From the NCBI GenBank assembly GCA_043228905.1, contig JBHGNT010000015.1:12772001-12836000 (forward strand): DNA of 64,000 nt, read 5' to 3'. The stretch comes from Azolla caroliniana. Lineage: Eukaryota > Polypodiophyta. Within the stretch, counting starts at the first letter, position 1, and the number at the start of each line of letters is the position of its first letter. The notes below the pieces were generated by a model. It was not told the origin of the DNA, did no database searches, and worked only from the letters and a program-made list of their open reading frames with translations. Made by a program: the position numbers and the translations under genes. Below are positions 32,942 to 45,010 of the stretch, one piece after another.

Positions 32942-33415
32942 TGTTATGTACACATAACGTTGGTGAGGGTAGGTCACTAATATTTACATTAGTGAAGGGT
33001 ATGTTCACTATTATTAAAAAGGGGACTAATGATTGGATAGAATGAATGATATGTGCATGCACTATCATGATTTAGACAACCAATGAATAGAGAGCCTTTT
33101 AGAAAGGCACATCTATTCAAGGGGCCTAGGAAAAGGTATAAATATGAGGCTTAGCTACCCTCATAAGGATCATCACGTCGGAAGGCTGCTGTCGTAGACA
33201 CCGGTGGTGCGGGCTAGGCTTTCGTCTCGACGATCGTGTTTATCTCTTCCAAGGTATTAGTCATCCTAATATCCGGCGGTATGGGACGTCGGTGGTAGGT
33301 TGGCTATGTCTAGATCATAGCTCGGGGGTGGTCGGGTGGAACGGGTTCTTCTATCCAATCTATTTTCTTCCTTTTTACTTGATTTGGTCTATTGATTAGT
33401 AATAGACTCTTAACA
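32942..33415 (+). repeat. 5' LTR of chromovirus F
   Basis: TGTTATGTACACATAACG..AGACTCTTAACA. It starts with a near-palindrome GTTATGTACACATAAC. TATAAATATGAGG (about 33137) is the likely TATA. Confidence 0.95.
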
Positions 33416-33416
33416 G

Positions 33417-33428
33417 TGGTATCAGAGC
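33417..33428 (+). other. Primer binding site of chromovirus F
   Basis: TGGTATCAGAGC directly after the LTR; initiator tRNA-Met type, the same site as the copia elements here. Confidence 0.9.
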
Positions 33429-35334
33429 TTTTACTAACAATTTTTTTGTTGTTTTGATGTTTTTTGCGTGTGAGCGAGGGGGATCTAACAAGGCTCGTCA
33501 TGCTCTTCTCAGGATCAAAACAACACTCTAAACCCGGTATTCTTCTTTTTTGATCTCTTCTCTTTTTCTATTATGCGTTCTTTATGGTCGAATCAAATTG
33601 GTATTACGTTTTATTCTCTTTCTTTCTACCTCCTACTACGCTACGATTTTACTTATTATTATGCATCGGGCCGAGCGTGTTTGCACTAATCGCACACGCT
33701 CAACTCATGGCCTTTTGCATATTGCGATATATATCCCACTCTCTCCTCTCTTGAACTCTTACGATAATAATTATTCTTGTGCATTGGGTCGAGCGTGTTT
33801 GCTCTAATCGCACACGCTTATCTCATGGCCGTTTTGCATATGATGTTGAGTATACCACTCTTCCCCTCTATCGAGCCATCACTTGGCCGATTCTAAGGGA
33901 TGATGTGGCCTTGACGAGGTGTATGTTGCCTACCTATGCCACTCTACTCTCTATTAAGCCATCAATTGGCCGATTCTATGGGATGTTGTGGCCTTGACAA
34001 GGTATATGTAGCTTACATATGCCACTTTCCTTTTTAATTAGCCATCAATTGGCCGATTCTAAGGGATGATGTGGCCTTGACGAGGTGTATGTTGCCTACC
34101 TATGCCACTCTACTCTCTATTAAGCCATCAATTGGCCGATTCTATGGGATGTTGTGGCCTTGACAAGGTATATGTAGCTTACATATGCCACTTTCCTTTT
34201 TAATTAGCCATCAATTGGCCGATTCTAAGGGATGATGTGGCCTTGACGAGGTATATGTCACTTACCTATGCCACTTTCCTCTTTAATTAGCCATTACTTG
34301 GCCGATTCTAGGGATATGTGGTGATCTTGAGGAGGTGCATGTCAACTACCCTAGGGTTTCGTATCTTAGGGCATGTTTGATTCCATACACCTAATTGTTG
34401 ATTATTCTAATTAAATTTTAATTTCATAAGTATTGTTTCACTTATATGATTTTCTAGTAATTATTATTTACCCGCCCACAATTAACTCTCCTTTTTCCAC
34501 TTCCTTTTCATGTATAAAGTATTTACATCGTTTATTTTAATGTAACCTTTACGTGTAGACTAATTTTTCGTATGGAGTGGCTTGTTGAACGATTTTTTTT
34601 TTCAACGGGTCATCTAGGTTTAACTCTTATCATCAAGCCTTAGAAAACGAGTAAAACCATATGAGTTCCCTTATTGATGTTTTACTCATGGATTTGAGTA
34701 TTACATCTTTGCGCACAACACCGTCATCACTTGTATCAATTTGTGGCTTATGTCACAATTGTGCAAGTTATAACAATCATATTGGGATGTATATGTGCAT
34801 ACCTTGCACTTCCCATTTATTTGTGACATTGTTTTTTTCGTAGGTAACACATGGGTTCTTTTTTTTACCCTTGTTTTCGTCACTACTTAACTCTTATGAG
34901 TAGTGCCTTATTTTATCATTTTATCATCACGTTTGCTTATTGCTCGCAAGACTAGAATATTACTTGTGAGTGCACTTGTTTTTTCACGTAATACACTTTC
35001 TCGACCATATAATACATGATGGGTTGGCATTAATATAAGGCTATCTAGGAAATTTCATTGATGTAAGAACCATGGTTGAGCCTCGGGGAGCCGCCATGAT
35101 TACTCAAGATAGAGATCCGAGAAATACATCTTAGCTATGTTTTCCCCCATGGTTTTTAAAACACCATAGTGTTACCATAGTTATCGGATCTCGAATCACA
35201 TCTCATATGTCTAGAGGGGTAAAGACATGAGATACTTTCTTGGATAAAGTTCTTTCAATCAAAATTTCAAGCATTCATTTTGCTTGGGTATTTTCTGAAC
35301 CTCCTTATTTTATTGCATACCCACAGCGTGCATC
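33429..35334 (+). other. Long untranslated leader of chromovirus F
   Basis: 1.9 kb between the primer site and the gag ATG, with no convincing frame. It holds two copies of a GTGTTTGC(A/T)CTAATCGCACACGCT motif (near 33680 and 33798) and the 83-bp repeat array (33875-34360). The rest is T-rich. Many short upstream ATGs precede the main start. Confidence 0.75.
33875..34370 (+). repeat. 83-bp tandem repeat, about six units, in alternating pairs
   Basis: Units start with GCCAT at 33875, 33958, 34041, 34124, 34207 and 34290, each exactly 83 bp apart; the last is degraded. Units 1 and 3 share GAGGTGTATGTTGCCTACC, and units 2 and 4 share AAGGTATATGTAGCTTACAT. The array therefore grew by duplication of a 166-bp pair. 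The core TTGGCCGATTCTA is in all units. Confidence 0.92.
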
Positions 35335-38300
35335 ATGGAACAAGTTTTGAACGCAGTTGGAACAATCTCTCCAAATGAGACCTCTCAACCCCAATCCGCA
35401 TCTCGCACACAAGCTGAGATCACTATTGAGCAATTGCTCACTACTACCTTGAATCAATTGGCCGAAATGAGACAGGCCAATATGGCATTGGAAAAGAAAT
35501 TCCAAGAATTAACTATTGAGTCCAAGAAAGAAGGTGAACCTTCCTTCGTAGTCACGCCTTTCAAGGGAGATAAGAAAGAAAGAACCGAGGAGGCTATTAG
35601 CACTTGGCTTGGTCGTTGGGAGTCTCACTTTGAGCTTCATCCCAAGCCCGATGCAGTAAAAATTGGTTATGTCGGTCGTGAGTTAGGTGGCCGAGCTGCT
35701 GCTTGGTGGCGTGGCCTAAGGACCGCAAAAAACTTACCCACAACTTGGGAAGGTTTCGTTGATGTTTTTAAGAAACAATTCTTGCAGCCACCTTCTCAAA
35801 CCGAACAAGCGCAACACTTGCTCACATTGTCTAGTAAGCCATTTACCTCTCTCGAGGATTATGTGCATCACGCTCGGACCCAGATCCAAAAATCGGGACT
35901 TACGGGTGAGAAATGGTTTGTCGCTTGTTTTTTGAATGGTATTCCCAATGGGAATTATCATTGGATTGTCCATGACAAGGACCCCACAACTTTCGAGGAA
36001 GCCGTCAACATTGTGCTGCGATACCATAGGACTTCCAAGAAAGACCACAATAAACCTGAGTTCGCCAAAACTCCGAATGTCAAGTTCATTGGGAAACGTA
36101 AGCAATCCAGTGACACTCTTGACCGCGACTCAAAGAAACCGAACCTCTTCTGTGCATATTGCAAGAAGCGGGGCCACACAAAGGATACCTGTCGTCGTCT
36201 TGAGAGGAAGTCAATGAACACCCCTCCTCAAGACAAATCTACGAGTCACATAGGTGAGTCTTTTGATATTGTTGAAGTTCATACCAATCACTTAAGTTTA
36301 TGTGAATGCACTTTTCCTTCACATTTACTTGGACCTAATGATTTACTCCGAGCAGTCGGATATATCAATGGAACACAAGCACATTTCTTGTTTGATTCCG
36401 GTAGTTCTCACAATTTTCTTAATGATCACTTTGTGCAGCAAATGGAGCTCCACATAAATGCAAGTGATCATATCTATCAAGTTCACATGGCAAATGGAAA
36501 CGTTCAATACATCAGTGGCATTGTTTGTCAACTGCCAATTCAAATAGATACTTATTTGGAGAAGCTTGACTTTCATGTTATGAAATTACAATCCGCAGAT
36601 GTCATTTTAGGATATCCTTGGTTTTTTAATAAAAACCCTTCTTTGTCCATTGATTGGGTTAATCACTCAATCACATTTGAACTTAATAATTGTAAACATT
36701 TTATTCAATGTTCCAAACTTCCTTCTCATTCACTTGTGTCTTCTAAATCTTTAAGTGAGTATTCTAGTTCATTAATTTATTCGTGTGTAATTGATCCTGC
36801 GGTTCAATTTTATTATTTTAATATTGACGCCACACAATTACCACATTTTGAGCAACGATTACTCGACTCTATTTTAGAGGATTTTCAAGATGTGTTTCCT
36901 ACTGAATTACCGCTTACTTTACCACCTAAACGTAATGTGGACCATCAAATTGAACTCATCCCTGGGGCTGCTCCTGTGAGCATTCCACCTTACCGACTTA
37001 GTCGATTAGAAGAGGATGAGATCGCTAAACAACTTAAGGAATACTTGAGTATGGGCCACATTAGGTATAGTAAATCACCTTGGGGTGCGCCAGTTCTATT
37101 AGTCAAGAAGAAGGAAGGTTCGTGGCGAATGTGTATCAATTATCGCCGTTTGAATAAAATGACAATTAAGAATGCATATCCATTACCTCGTGCCGATGAT
37201 TTGATTGATCGTTTGCACGGGGCTCGATATTTTACGAAAATTGACTTACGAACTGGTTATCATCAGATTCGCATCGCCGAGGATGATATTCCTAAAACCG
37301 CTTTTCGTACGCGCTATGGCCATTATGAGTTTTTAGTCATGCCATTTGGGTTGACTAATGCTCCAGCCACATTCCAACAAGCGATGAATGATGTTTTCCG
37401 AGATCAACTCGGTGATTTTGTTGTCGTCTTCTTGGATGATATTTTGATATATAGCCGTACCTTGCAAGATCATGTTCAACATGTTCGATTTGTTTTGCGA
37501 AAGTTGCGTGACAACTCTTTCTATGCAAAACATTCAAAATGTGACTTCTTCCAAAAATCTATTGTGTACCTAGGTCATTTAATTACAGAAAATGGCGTTG
37601 AAATTGAACCTTCTCGTATTGAAAAGGTTAAACTTTGGCCCATTCCTCGTAATATTCGTGAACTTAGATCATTCTTAGGGTTTGTTGGATTTTTACGAAA
37701 ATCAATTCGTAACTATTCCAAATTGACTACGCCATTAACTGACCTTTTAAAAGGTCATCCACGTAAGTCTGTCAAACCAATTTCATGGAATGAACAACTT
37801 GACAAATCATTTGAGACACTCAAGGAGCATGTGTGTCAGGCTCCCACTCTTCTATTACCAGACCCTTCTAAGCCTTTCTCAATTGAAACCGATGCTAGTG
37901 ATTATGCTATTGGTGCCGTTCTTTATCAAGGTGGTCACCCTATTGCTTTTGAAAGTAAGAAGCTTGATGCTGCTAAATCTCGGTATTCGGTTCAAGAGAA
38001 AGAGTTGTTTGCGGTGATACACGCACTTAAAACATGGAGGCACTATCTCTATGGATATAAATTTGTGGTTACAATAGACCATCAATCATTAAAGTATTTT
38101 TGTGACCAGCCCGATCTTGTTGGTCGTAAAGGCCGTTGGGCTGACCTTATGCAAGATTTTGATTTTTCCATACGATATCGCAAGGGTTCTATGAACACCG
38201 TTGCTGATGCTCTTAGTCGCATTAAAGAAGTTAACATGCTTAGCTTCACGGAAATAAAATCTGATCTTTTAGATCACCTTCGAGGGAAATACCTTGATGA

Positions 38301-39738
38301 CAGTTATTTCTCAAAATACTGGACGAAAGCCGAATCTGGTTTAGATGCCGATACTAGCACCCTACCCTCGAAGGCGACCTTTCACATTACAAACGGTTTG
38401 CTCTACCGTAGTGGAAAGGTCTGTGTTCCAGATTTACCAAATGTTAAACAGAAAATTTTTCATGAATGTCATGATGCACCATCTGCTGGTCATCCTGGAA
38501 TACAACGCACACTCGTTCTCATCTCGTGTACTTTTTTCTGGCCTAAGATGCGCTCTGACGTGCATAAATACGTAACTCAATGCTTACAATGTCAGATTAA
38601 TAAGTCGGAACGACTTAAAGCTGCTGGTCTTTTACATCCCTTAGATATTCCCAACAATAAATGGGAAAGTATCTCGATGGATTTTATTGTTAGTTTACCT
38701 CGTACACAGAGGGGTCATGATGCCATATGGGTTGTCGTTGACAGGCTAACAAAATTAGCTAGATTTATTCCTACAAAAACCACGGTAACCGCTCAACAGT
38801 TGGCTTATCAATTTGTTGATGAGTTATTTCGTTTTTATGGATTACCGATGGATATTGTTAGTGATCGAGATTCCAAGTTTACTAGTGACTTTTGGACTCA
38901 GGTCTTTAAGAAACTAGAAACTACGTTGAGCATGAGTTCCGCAGATCATCCTCAGTCTGATGGACAAACTGAACGAGTTAATCAAATTATTGAGGACATG
39001 CTTCGAGCTTATGTAGCAAAAACCCCTTCTAAGTGGGAGCAATACCTTCCTATCTTAGAATTTGCCTATAATAGCTCTAAACATACATCCACTAGATATA
39101 GTCCTTTTATGTTGATGTATGGTTTTCAGCCACGTGCCCCAGTTGATGTCACGATTCATCGTGATACATTAGACAGTACACGCAATTTTTTGCAAGACAT
39201 GAACCAAATGTTGCATATTGCCAAAGAAAATGTCAAGACAGCTCAAGATCGTGCTCGATTTTATGCTGATCAGGATAGACGTCCTCGTGCATTTACTATT
39301 GGTCAAAAAGTTTTTTTGCGTGTCCCGACTGACTCTACGTCATTATCTACGGGCAAGTGCGCTAAGTTAGCCCCACGATATTGTGGCCCATTTGAAATCC
39401 TTAAGCGAGTTGGGTCATCTGCTTATCACCTTGCCTTACCTCGTAACGTTGGTATTCATCCTGTTTTTCACGTCAGTCGTCTAAAACCATTTTTAGGCTC
39501 TGGTGATAACACCATCACAATCCAAGATCTTGTAACATTAGAGGATTTTTCTTACAAACCTCATGTTCCTGAACGAATTCTTGATTCTCGTACTAAACGT
39601 TTACGTTCTAAAGAGATTCGGCTATTCAAGATCAAATGGATGGATAAACCTATTGATGATGCCACATGGGAACGCGAGCATTCGCTTAAGGCACAATTTC
39701 CTCACTTTATATTGCAAGAGTGCAATCTTTTGAAGTAG
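35335..39738 (+). CDS. Gag-pol polyprotein of Ty3 chromovirus F
   Basis: A single open frame of 1467 residues. Gag holds '[15 protein letters not shown]' and a knuckle '[14 protein letters not shown]' (C273, C276, H281, C286). Protease has '[13 protein letters not shown]' (Asp354). RT has '[20 protein letters not shown]', '[16 protein letters not shown]' and the catalytic 'FLDDILIYS' (Asp701-Asp702). RNase H has '[15 protein letters not shown]' and 'VADALSR'. Integrase has the finger '[13 protein letters not shown]' and 'CLQCQINK', then catalytic Asp1116, Asp1177 and Glu1213 (D, D-35-E). The end '[20 protein letters not shown]' and '[14 protein letters not shown]' is a chromodomain-like module as in chromoviruses; the aromatic cage is not obvious. 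All catalytic residues are present, so the protein may be functional. Chromodomain-bearing integrases are thought to steer insertion by binding chromatin. Confidence 0.95.
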   Translation: MEQVLNAVGTISPNETSQPQSASRTQAEITIEQLLTTTLNQLAEMRQANMALEKKFQELTIESKKEGEPSFVVTPFKGDKKERTEEAISTWLGRWESHFELHPKPDAVKIGYVGRELGGRAAAWWRGLRTAKNLPTTWEGFVDVFKKQFLQPPSQTEQAQHLLTLSSKPFTSLEDYVHHARTQIQKSGLTGEKWFVACFLNGIPNGNYHWIVHDKDPTTFEEAVNIVLRYHRTSKKDHNKPEFAKTPNVKFIGKRKQSSDTLDRDSKKPNLFCAYCKKRGHTKDTCRRLERKSMNTPPQDKSTSHIGESFDIVEVHTNHLSLCECTFPSHLLGPNDLLRAVGYINGTQAHFLFDSGSSHNFLNDHFVQQMELHINASDHIYQVHMANGNVQYISGIVCQLPIQIDTYLEKLDFHVMKLQSADVILGYPWFFNKNPSLSIDWVNHSITFELNNCKHFIQCSKLPSHSLVSSKSLSEYSSSLIYSCVIDPAVQFYYFNIDATQLPHFEQRLLDSILEDFQDVFPTELPLTLPPKRNVDHQIELIPGAAPVSIPPYRLSRLEEDEIAKQLKEYLSMGHIRYSKSPWGAPVLLVKKKEGSWRMCINYRRLNKMTIKNAYPLPRADDLIDRLHGARYFTKIDLRTGYHQIRIAEDDIPKTAFRTRYGHYEFLVMPFGLTNAPATFQQAMNDVFRDQLGDFVVVFLDDILIYSRTLQDHVQHVRFVLRKLRDNSFYAKHSKCDFFQKSIVYLGHLITENGVEIEPSRIEKVKLWPIPRNIRELRSFLGFVGFLRKSIRNYSKLTTPLTDLLKGHPRKSVKPISWNEQLDKSFETLKEHVCQAPTLLLPDPSKPFSIETDASDYAIGAVLYQGGHPIAFESKKLDAAKSRYSVQEKELFAVIHALKTWRHYLYGYKFVVTIDHQSLKYFCDQPDLVGRKGRWADLMQDFDFSIRYRKGSMNTVADALSRIKEVNMLSFTEIKSDLLDHLRGKYLDDSYFSKYWTKAESGLDADTSTLPSKATFHITNGLLYRSGKVCVPDLPNVKQKIFHECHDAPSAGHPGIQRTLVLISCTFFWPKMRSDVHKYVTQCLQCQINKSERLKAAGLLHPLDIPNNKWESISMDFIVSLPRTQRGHDAIWVVVDRLTKLARFIPTKTTVTAQQLAYQFVDELFRFYGLPMDIVSDRDSKFTSDFWTQVFKKLETTLSMSSADHPQSDGQTERVNQIIEDMLRAYVAKTPSKWEQYLPILEFAYNSSKHTSTRYSPFMLMYGFQPRAPVDVTIHRDTLDSTRNFLQDMNQMLHIAKENVKTAQDRARFYADQDRRPRAFTIGQKVFLRVPTDSTSLSTGKCAKLAPRYCGPFEILKRVGSSAYHLALPRNVGIHPVFHVSRLKPFLGSGDNTITIQDLVTLEDFSYKPHVPERILDSRTKRLRSKEIRLFKIKWMDKPIDDATWEREHSLKAQFPHFILQECNLLK

Positions 39739-39745
39739 GGGAGTA

Positions 39746-40219
39746 TGTTATGTACACATAACGTTGGTGAGGGTAGGTCACTAATATTTACATTAGTGAA
39801 GGGTATGTTCACTATTATTAAAAAGGGGACTAATGATTGGATAGAATGAATGATATGTGCATGCACTATCATGATTTAGACAACCAATGAATAGAGAGCC
39901 TTTTAGAAAGGCACATCTATTCAAGGGGCCTAGGAAAAGGTATAAATATAAGGCTTAGCTACCCTCATAAGGATCATCACGTCGGAAGGCTGCTGTCGTA
40001 GACACCGGTGGTGCGGGCTAGGCTTTCGTCTCGACGATCGTGTTTATCTCTTCCAAGGTATTAGTCATCCTAATATCCGGCGGTATGGGACGTCGGTGGT
40101 AGGTTGGCTATGTCTAGATCATAGCTCGGGGGTGGTCGGGTGGAACGGGTTCTTCTATCCAATCTATTTTCTTCCTTTTTACTTGATTTGGTCTATTGAT
40201 TAGTAATAGACTCTTAACA
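39746..40219 (+). repeat. 3' LTR of chromovirus F
   Basis: Same length as the 5' LTR with one visible difference (TAAATATAAGG here). Confidence 0.95.
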
Positions 40220-40224
40220 CCCCC

Positions 40225-41605
40225 CAAGGTACAAAGCCAGAATCGTGGTGAAGGGGTTCCAGCAGAAGAAGGGAGTGGACTTCGATGAGATATTTGCCCC
40301 GGTAGTGAAGATGACTTCCATCTGGACGGTGCTGAGTATAGCGGCAAGCATGGACCTCGAGGTAGAGCAACTAGACGTGAAGACGACATTCCTTCACGGC
40401 GATCTCGAAGAAGAGATCTACATGCAGCAACCGGAGGGATTTGTGAAGAAAGGGAAGGAGCACCTAGTGTGCCAGTTGAAGAAGAGCTTATACGGATTGA
40501 AACAAGCTCCCCGGCAATGGTACCAGAAGTTTGACTCCTTCATGACCGATCAAGGGTACCACAAGACGTAGGCCGATCACTGCGTATTTGTGAAGAAATT
40601 CGACGAAGGAGATTTCTTGATACTCCTATATCTGGATGATATGTTGATCGTCGAACGAGACCAAGGCAAGATCTGAATGCTAAAGACGGCTCTGAACCAG
40701 ACCTTCTCAATGAAAGACTTGGGTCCGGCAAGGTAGATATTGGGAGTACACATCATCCGGGATGAGTTCAAGAAACTATTGTGGTTGTCACATGAGAAGT
40801 ATGTGACAAAGGTGCTTCAGCGGTTCAACATGTCGGATGCAAAACCAGTCTGATCGACACTTCCTGCAAACTACATGCTATCCGGAAAACAGAGTCCGAG
40901 GACAAAGGCGGAGAAGGCGGATATGATGAAGATACCATATGCCTCTACCGTCGGGAGCTTAATGTACGCAATGGTGTGTACCCGACCGGATATCGGATAC
41001 GCAGTAGGAGTAGTGAGCCGGTTCATGAGCAATCCCGGCAGAGAGCATTGGAACGCGGTGAAGTGGATACTCTGGTACGTGAAAGGCACCTCAAGTATGT
41101 GCCTCTGATTCGGCTCCGGTAAACCCCAACTTGATGGTTTCACCGATTCGGATATGTCGGCTGATGTGGATACCAGCCGGTCAACATCCGGATATGTCAT
41201 GACATATGTACGGGGGGGCATTTCGTGGCAGTCAAGGCTACAGAAGACGGTTGTGTTGTCAACCACGGAAGCGGAGCACATGGCAGTTGTGGAAGCCGGC
41301 AAGGAAATATTATGGATGAAGGACTTCATCGGAGAGCTAGGGATCCGACAAGAGGAATACCGGCTCTACTGTGACAATCAAAGTGCCATCCACCTTACAA
41401 AGAATGTGGCATACCATTCCAGAATGAAGCACATCCAACGCAGGTACCACTAGATCCGGGAGCGAGTTGAAGATCGAGAGTTCGTGCTGACGAAGATCCG
41501 CACGAAGGAGAACGGGTCGAACATGTTGACCAAAGTGTTGACACCCGAAAGGCTGGACGCATGTCGGACACGGATCGGGCTGACGAAACATCCCATGTCG
41601 GAGTG
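40225..41605 (+). pseudogene. Copia D reverse transcriptase (rest) and RNase H
   Basis: Resumes with 'RYKARIVVKGFQQKKGVDF', 'EQLDVKTTFLHGDLEEEIYM' and '[19 protein letters not shown]'. A TAG at 40570 follows where C has CAG. The catalytic box is 'YLDDMLIVE'. Stops lie at about 40675, 40735 and 40852. Then 'YASTVGSLMYAMVCTRPDI', a stop at about 41107, and RNase H 'FTDSDMSADVDTSRSTSGY', 'STTEAEHMAVVEAGKE', 'YCDNQSAIHLTKNVAYHS' and 'HIQRRYH', then a TAG where C has TGG. The frame ends just before the polypurine tract AAGGGGGAGA. Confidence 0.88.
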
Positions 41606-41616
41606 AAGGGGGAGAT

Positions 41617-42190
41617 TGTTGGGATTTCGGTCCGTCCGAATGGGATCGTGAGAACCGGATGATGAGTACCCGGCAAAGAAGACCTGGTGAGAACTGGATG
41701 ATGCAGGCCCGGTGAGAACCTCTCACTGAATGAAGGGACATATAGGTAAATATGTTTCTAAGAGCCCATTGGGGCTATTTTTGTAAATAGTCCTAATGTC
41801 ATATTAGTATAAATATGATCTAGGGCAGACACTTCTATTATGATGTTTTTGTCATTCTTTGTGTTGTGGTTGTAACTGCTGTATAGAGAGAGATACAGAG
41901 ATTTTCTCTGTTGTAACCGCCGCTAGGCGAAGAGTGTGAGCACGAGGTCGTTGCCTCTGTGCCCCCTGTTGTATTCTTTTGGCATAGTGATAGTTCGGAG
42001 CCTGTGGGCTCCCATGGTTTTTCCCACTCAGGGTTTTTTCACGTTAACATCTTGTGTACTATCTTGTTTACAGTGTGTGTGCATATACTTGTACTTACCC
42101 CTATTCCCATTCTCGGTGGGGTTTTTTATTCTAAACGACACGATCTGAGACTCGGTTGTGGCCAAGTAATATTCCGCGTATTTCTCGTCA
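41617..42190 (+). repeat. 3' LTR of copia D
   Basis: TGTTGGGATTTCGG..TTCTCGTCA, preceded by AAGGGGGAGAT. It carries GGCTATTTTTGTAAATAGTCC (41773-41793) and TATTAGTATAAATATG. It is 8 bp shorter than the 5' copy. Confidence 0.93.
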
Positions 42191-42195
42191 CTATG

Positions 42196-42830
42196 TAGAT
42201 GCTCCATCGCATCGAGGTGGACAGTACTTTGTGATGTTTATTGACGACTATAGTCGGAAGATATGGGCCTTCGTACTGAAGTCGAAGGATCAAGTATTGT
42301 TGGTTTTCAGGGAGTTCCAGGCTAGAGTTGAACGAGAGTCGAGTCAAAAGTTGAACGGTGGCGAATATAGAGGGCAATTTGAGGAATACTACAAGTGCCA
42401 AGGTATTCGGATCGAATACACAGTGCCAAAGACCCCAAAGTTGAATGGGCTTGTAGAGAGTTGGGCTGAGGCGATGTACACAATTGTTTATCTGATCAAC
42501 AGGTCTCCCTCAGTACCATTAAAGGGTGATGTTCCATAGAGAGTGTGGACAGGGAAGGATGTCTCCTACCAACACCTGAGGGTGTTTGGATGTTTAGTGT
42601 ATATGCATGTACCGAAGGATCAGAGGTCAAAGCTCGACAATAAGTCGAAAGCATGCATATTCATGGCATACTCGGAAGATGAGTTCATCTATAGGCTATG
42701 GGACCTAGTCGACAAGAAGGTAGTGAGAAGTTGGGATGTAGTCTTTCTAGAAGATAAGATGATTGAAGACTGGAAGCAACAAGAGTCAGATTTGACTCCC
42801 AGTCAACCTCGACTACCATCGACTTAAGGC
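42196..42830 (+). pseudogene. Copia C integrase (rest), catalytically damaged
   Basis: Continues from 19617 with 'GGQYFVMFIDDYSRKIWAF'. Where D has 'AIRADNRGEYRGQFEEYY' region residues, C reads 'KLNGGEYRGQFEEYY', so the segment bearing the second catalytic Asp is missing. After 'PKTPKLNGLVESWAEA' a stretch present in D (the helix after the Glu motif) is also deleted. A TAG stop at 42537 stands where D has CAG. The C-terminal part is 'HLRVFGCLVYMHVPKDQRS' and 'CIFMAYSEDEF'. Confidence 0.87.
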
Positions 42831-42959
42831 CAAGTGAGTCATCACCGACAGCTGTAAGGAGACAACTGGATGACAGAGCCGAATCCGAGTCGATCGACTC
42901 AGAGAGACTGAATGACTATGAGTCAGAGTCGGCAGAGTTGTAAAGGTCAATTGATGAAT

Positions 42960-44710
42960 ATGAGTTGGAGTTGTCCAACCAGGAGAGGCCGATTGACAAG
43001 CAGAATCCTGAGCAAAGAGAAGAGTTGGTAGAGACATCCGAAAGAGAGCCAACAACGAGTGGAAGAAGATACCCACTCAGAGAGAGGAAAGCACCGACTA
43101 CATATGCCAGTCAATACATCCTCTTGGCTGATGAAGGTGAACCGAAGTGCTATGAAGAAGACATTGCCGACAAGCATAGAGAGAAATGGCTGAGTGCGAT
43201 GCAAGATGAGATGGAATCCTTGCACGAGAATTACACCTACGACCTAGTAGAGTTGCCGAAAGGTAAGAGAGCACTCAGGAATAAGTGGGTCTACAAGGTG
43301 AAGACTGGAGAAGCCGACAGTGAGCCCAGGTATAAAGCCCGCATAGTGGTGAAGGGTTTTCAACAGAAAAAGGGCGTCGACTTTGACGAAATATTCGCAC
43401 CAGTCGTGAAGATGACATCCATTCGAACTGTACTGAGCATAGCGGCCAGTATGGATCTGGAGATTGAATAGTTGGATGTCAAAACCGTATTTCTGCACGG
43501 GGAGCTAGAAGAAGAAATCTATATGCAGCAACCCGAAGGCTTTGAGGAGAAAGGGAAAGAGAATCTGGTGTGTCGACTGAAGAAAAGCTTGTATGGTCTG
43601 AAACAAGCTCCACGCCAATGGTACAAGAAGTTTGAGTCCTTCATGATGGAACATCGGTTCCAGAAAACACAGGTCGATCACTGTGTGTTCGTCAAGAGGT
43701 ACGAAGAAGGAGACTTCTTGATTCTCTTGTTATATGTTGATGACATGTTGATAATTGGTCAAGATACAAGGAAGATTGGAAGCTTGAAGAAAGCTCTCGG
43801 CAAATCGTTTGCCATGAAGAACCTTGGACCAGCTAAACAAATCTTGGGAATGCACATAGTTTGGGATAGAATTCAAAAGGTGCTAGGGTTGTCACAATAG
43901 AAGTATGTGACAAAGATCCTAGAGAGATTTAACATGTCTAATGCAAAGCCGTTCGGCTCAATGTTGCCGACAAACTACAAGTTAAATGCGAAGCTGTGCC
44001 TGAGAGGGGAGAAGGAGAAGGTCGAGATGAGGAAGGTACCATATGCCTCGGTTGTCGGCAGCCTAATGTATGCTATGGTCTATACGAGACCAGACATAGC
44101 ATTTGTTGTAGGAGTAGTAAGCCGATATATGAGTAATCCATGGAGAGAACACTGGGCAACAATGAAGTGGATACTCATGTACTTAAAGGGCACCTCAGGG
44201 GTGTGCCTAAGGTATGGTGTTAGAAAACCTGTGCTAGAAGGTTTTACTAATTCAGACATGTCGGGAGATGTCAACTCGAGCCGATCCACGTCAAGGTACG
44301 TGATGACCTATGCAGGGGGAGCAGTGTCATGGCAGTCATGACTACGGAAGTCTGTAGCCTTGTCGACTACAGAGGTAGTGTATATGGCAGCGGTAGAGGC
44401 CGGCAAAGAGCTAATTTGGATGAGAAATTTTCTCAACGAATTAGGGATGAAGCAAAAGGAGTTCTTGCTTCACTATGATAGCCAAAGCGCCATACACCTT
44501 GCCAAGAATGCTACATACCACTCCCAGACCAAGCACATACAGAGAAGGTATCACTGGTTGCGGGAGAGAGTTGAAGAAGGAGAGTTTTCTCTTGTGAAGA
44601 TCCATACTGACGACAATGGATCTGACATGCTCATGAAGAACCTACCTATGGACAGACTTAGAGTTTGTCGACAGAACACTGGATTGATTGACTCCCTCCC
44701 ACAGGAGTGA
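42960..44710 (+). pseudogene. Copia C reverse transcriptase and RNase H
   Basis: 'GRRYPLRERKAPTTY' leads to 'KWLSAMQDEMESLHENYTYDL', 'RYKARIVVKGFQQKKGVDF' and, after a TAG at 43468 (D has CAA), 'LDVKTVFLHGELEEEIYM'. The catalytic box is 'YVDDMLIIG', intact. A TAG lies at about 43898. RNase H runs from 'YASVVGSLMYAMVYTRPDI' through 'FTNSDMSGDVNSSRSTSRY', a TGA at 44338, 'STTEVVYMAAVEAGKE' and 'YDSQSAIHLAKNATYHS' to 'HIQRRYHWLRERVEEGEF'. The stop is followed by the polypurine tract AAGGGGAAG and the LTR. Confidence 0.88.
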
Positions 44711-45010
44711 AGGGGAAGTTTGTTGGGAAAATGTCCCTCTAGTGGGAGGAGAATCCGACTGTCCAAAAGTTGCCGACAGTCGACGACTAAGGGAAGATCC
44801 GACTATTCGGAAAGCCGACAGTCGAAGAGTCGAAAACAGAGAGTCGACTGTTTAATAGTTCGACTACTATTATTATAGCAATAATAGTAATGATATGTAG
44901 CAGTGGCTACAATTGTAAATAGCCCGTACAATGTATTAGTATAAATACATTTAGGGCAAACGTGAAGATTGGTGTGCGTAGCGTGTATAGAGAGTGTAGA
45001 ACAAAAGTAG

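Larger units (their letters stand above)
32942..40219 (+). mobile_element. Ty3 chromovirus F, structurally intact and recent
   Basis: Two 474-bp LTRs (32942-33415 and 39746-40219) differ at one site by eye (G/A within TAAATATRAGG). The target duplication is CCCCC on both sides (32937-32941 and 40220-40224). The primer site TGGTATCAGAGC is at 33417-33428. A 1.9-kb leader contains tandem repeats, followed by one uninterrupted gag-pol of 1467 codons ending in a chromodomain-like segment. A polypurine-like AAGTAGGGGAG precedes the 3' LTR. It is the youngest insertion in the window and the only LTR element with all parts intact. Confidence 0.96.
19618..42190 (+). mobile_element. Copia retrotransposon D, nested in C and host of E and F
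   Basis: LTRs at 19618-20199 and 41617-42190. The target duplication is CTATG at 19613-19617 and 42191-42195, exact. The internal part is interrupted by E (21054-31140, in gag) and F (32942-40219, in RT). Without them the element is about 5.2 kb and closely related to C: the RT segments of the two share most residues. LTR divergence is about 7% by eye. Many stops show that it is dead. Confidence 0.95.

Noticed and set aside
33875-34370. CRISPR array
   Set aside because: The repeats are head-to-tail with no unique spacers, in a plant retrotransposon leader.
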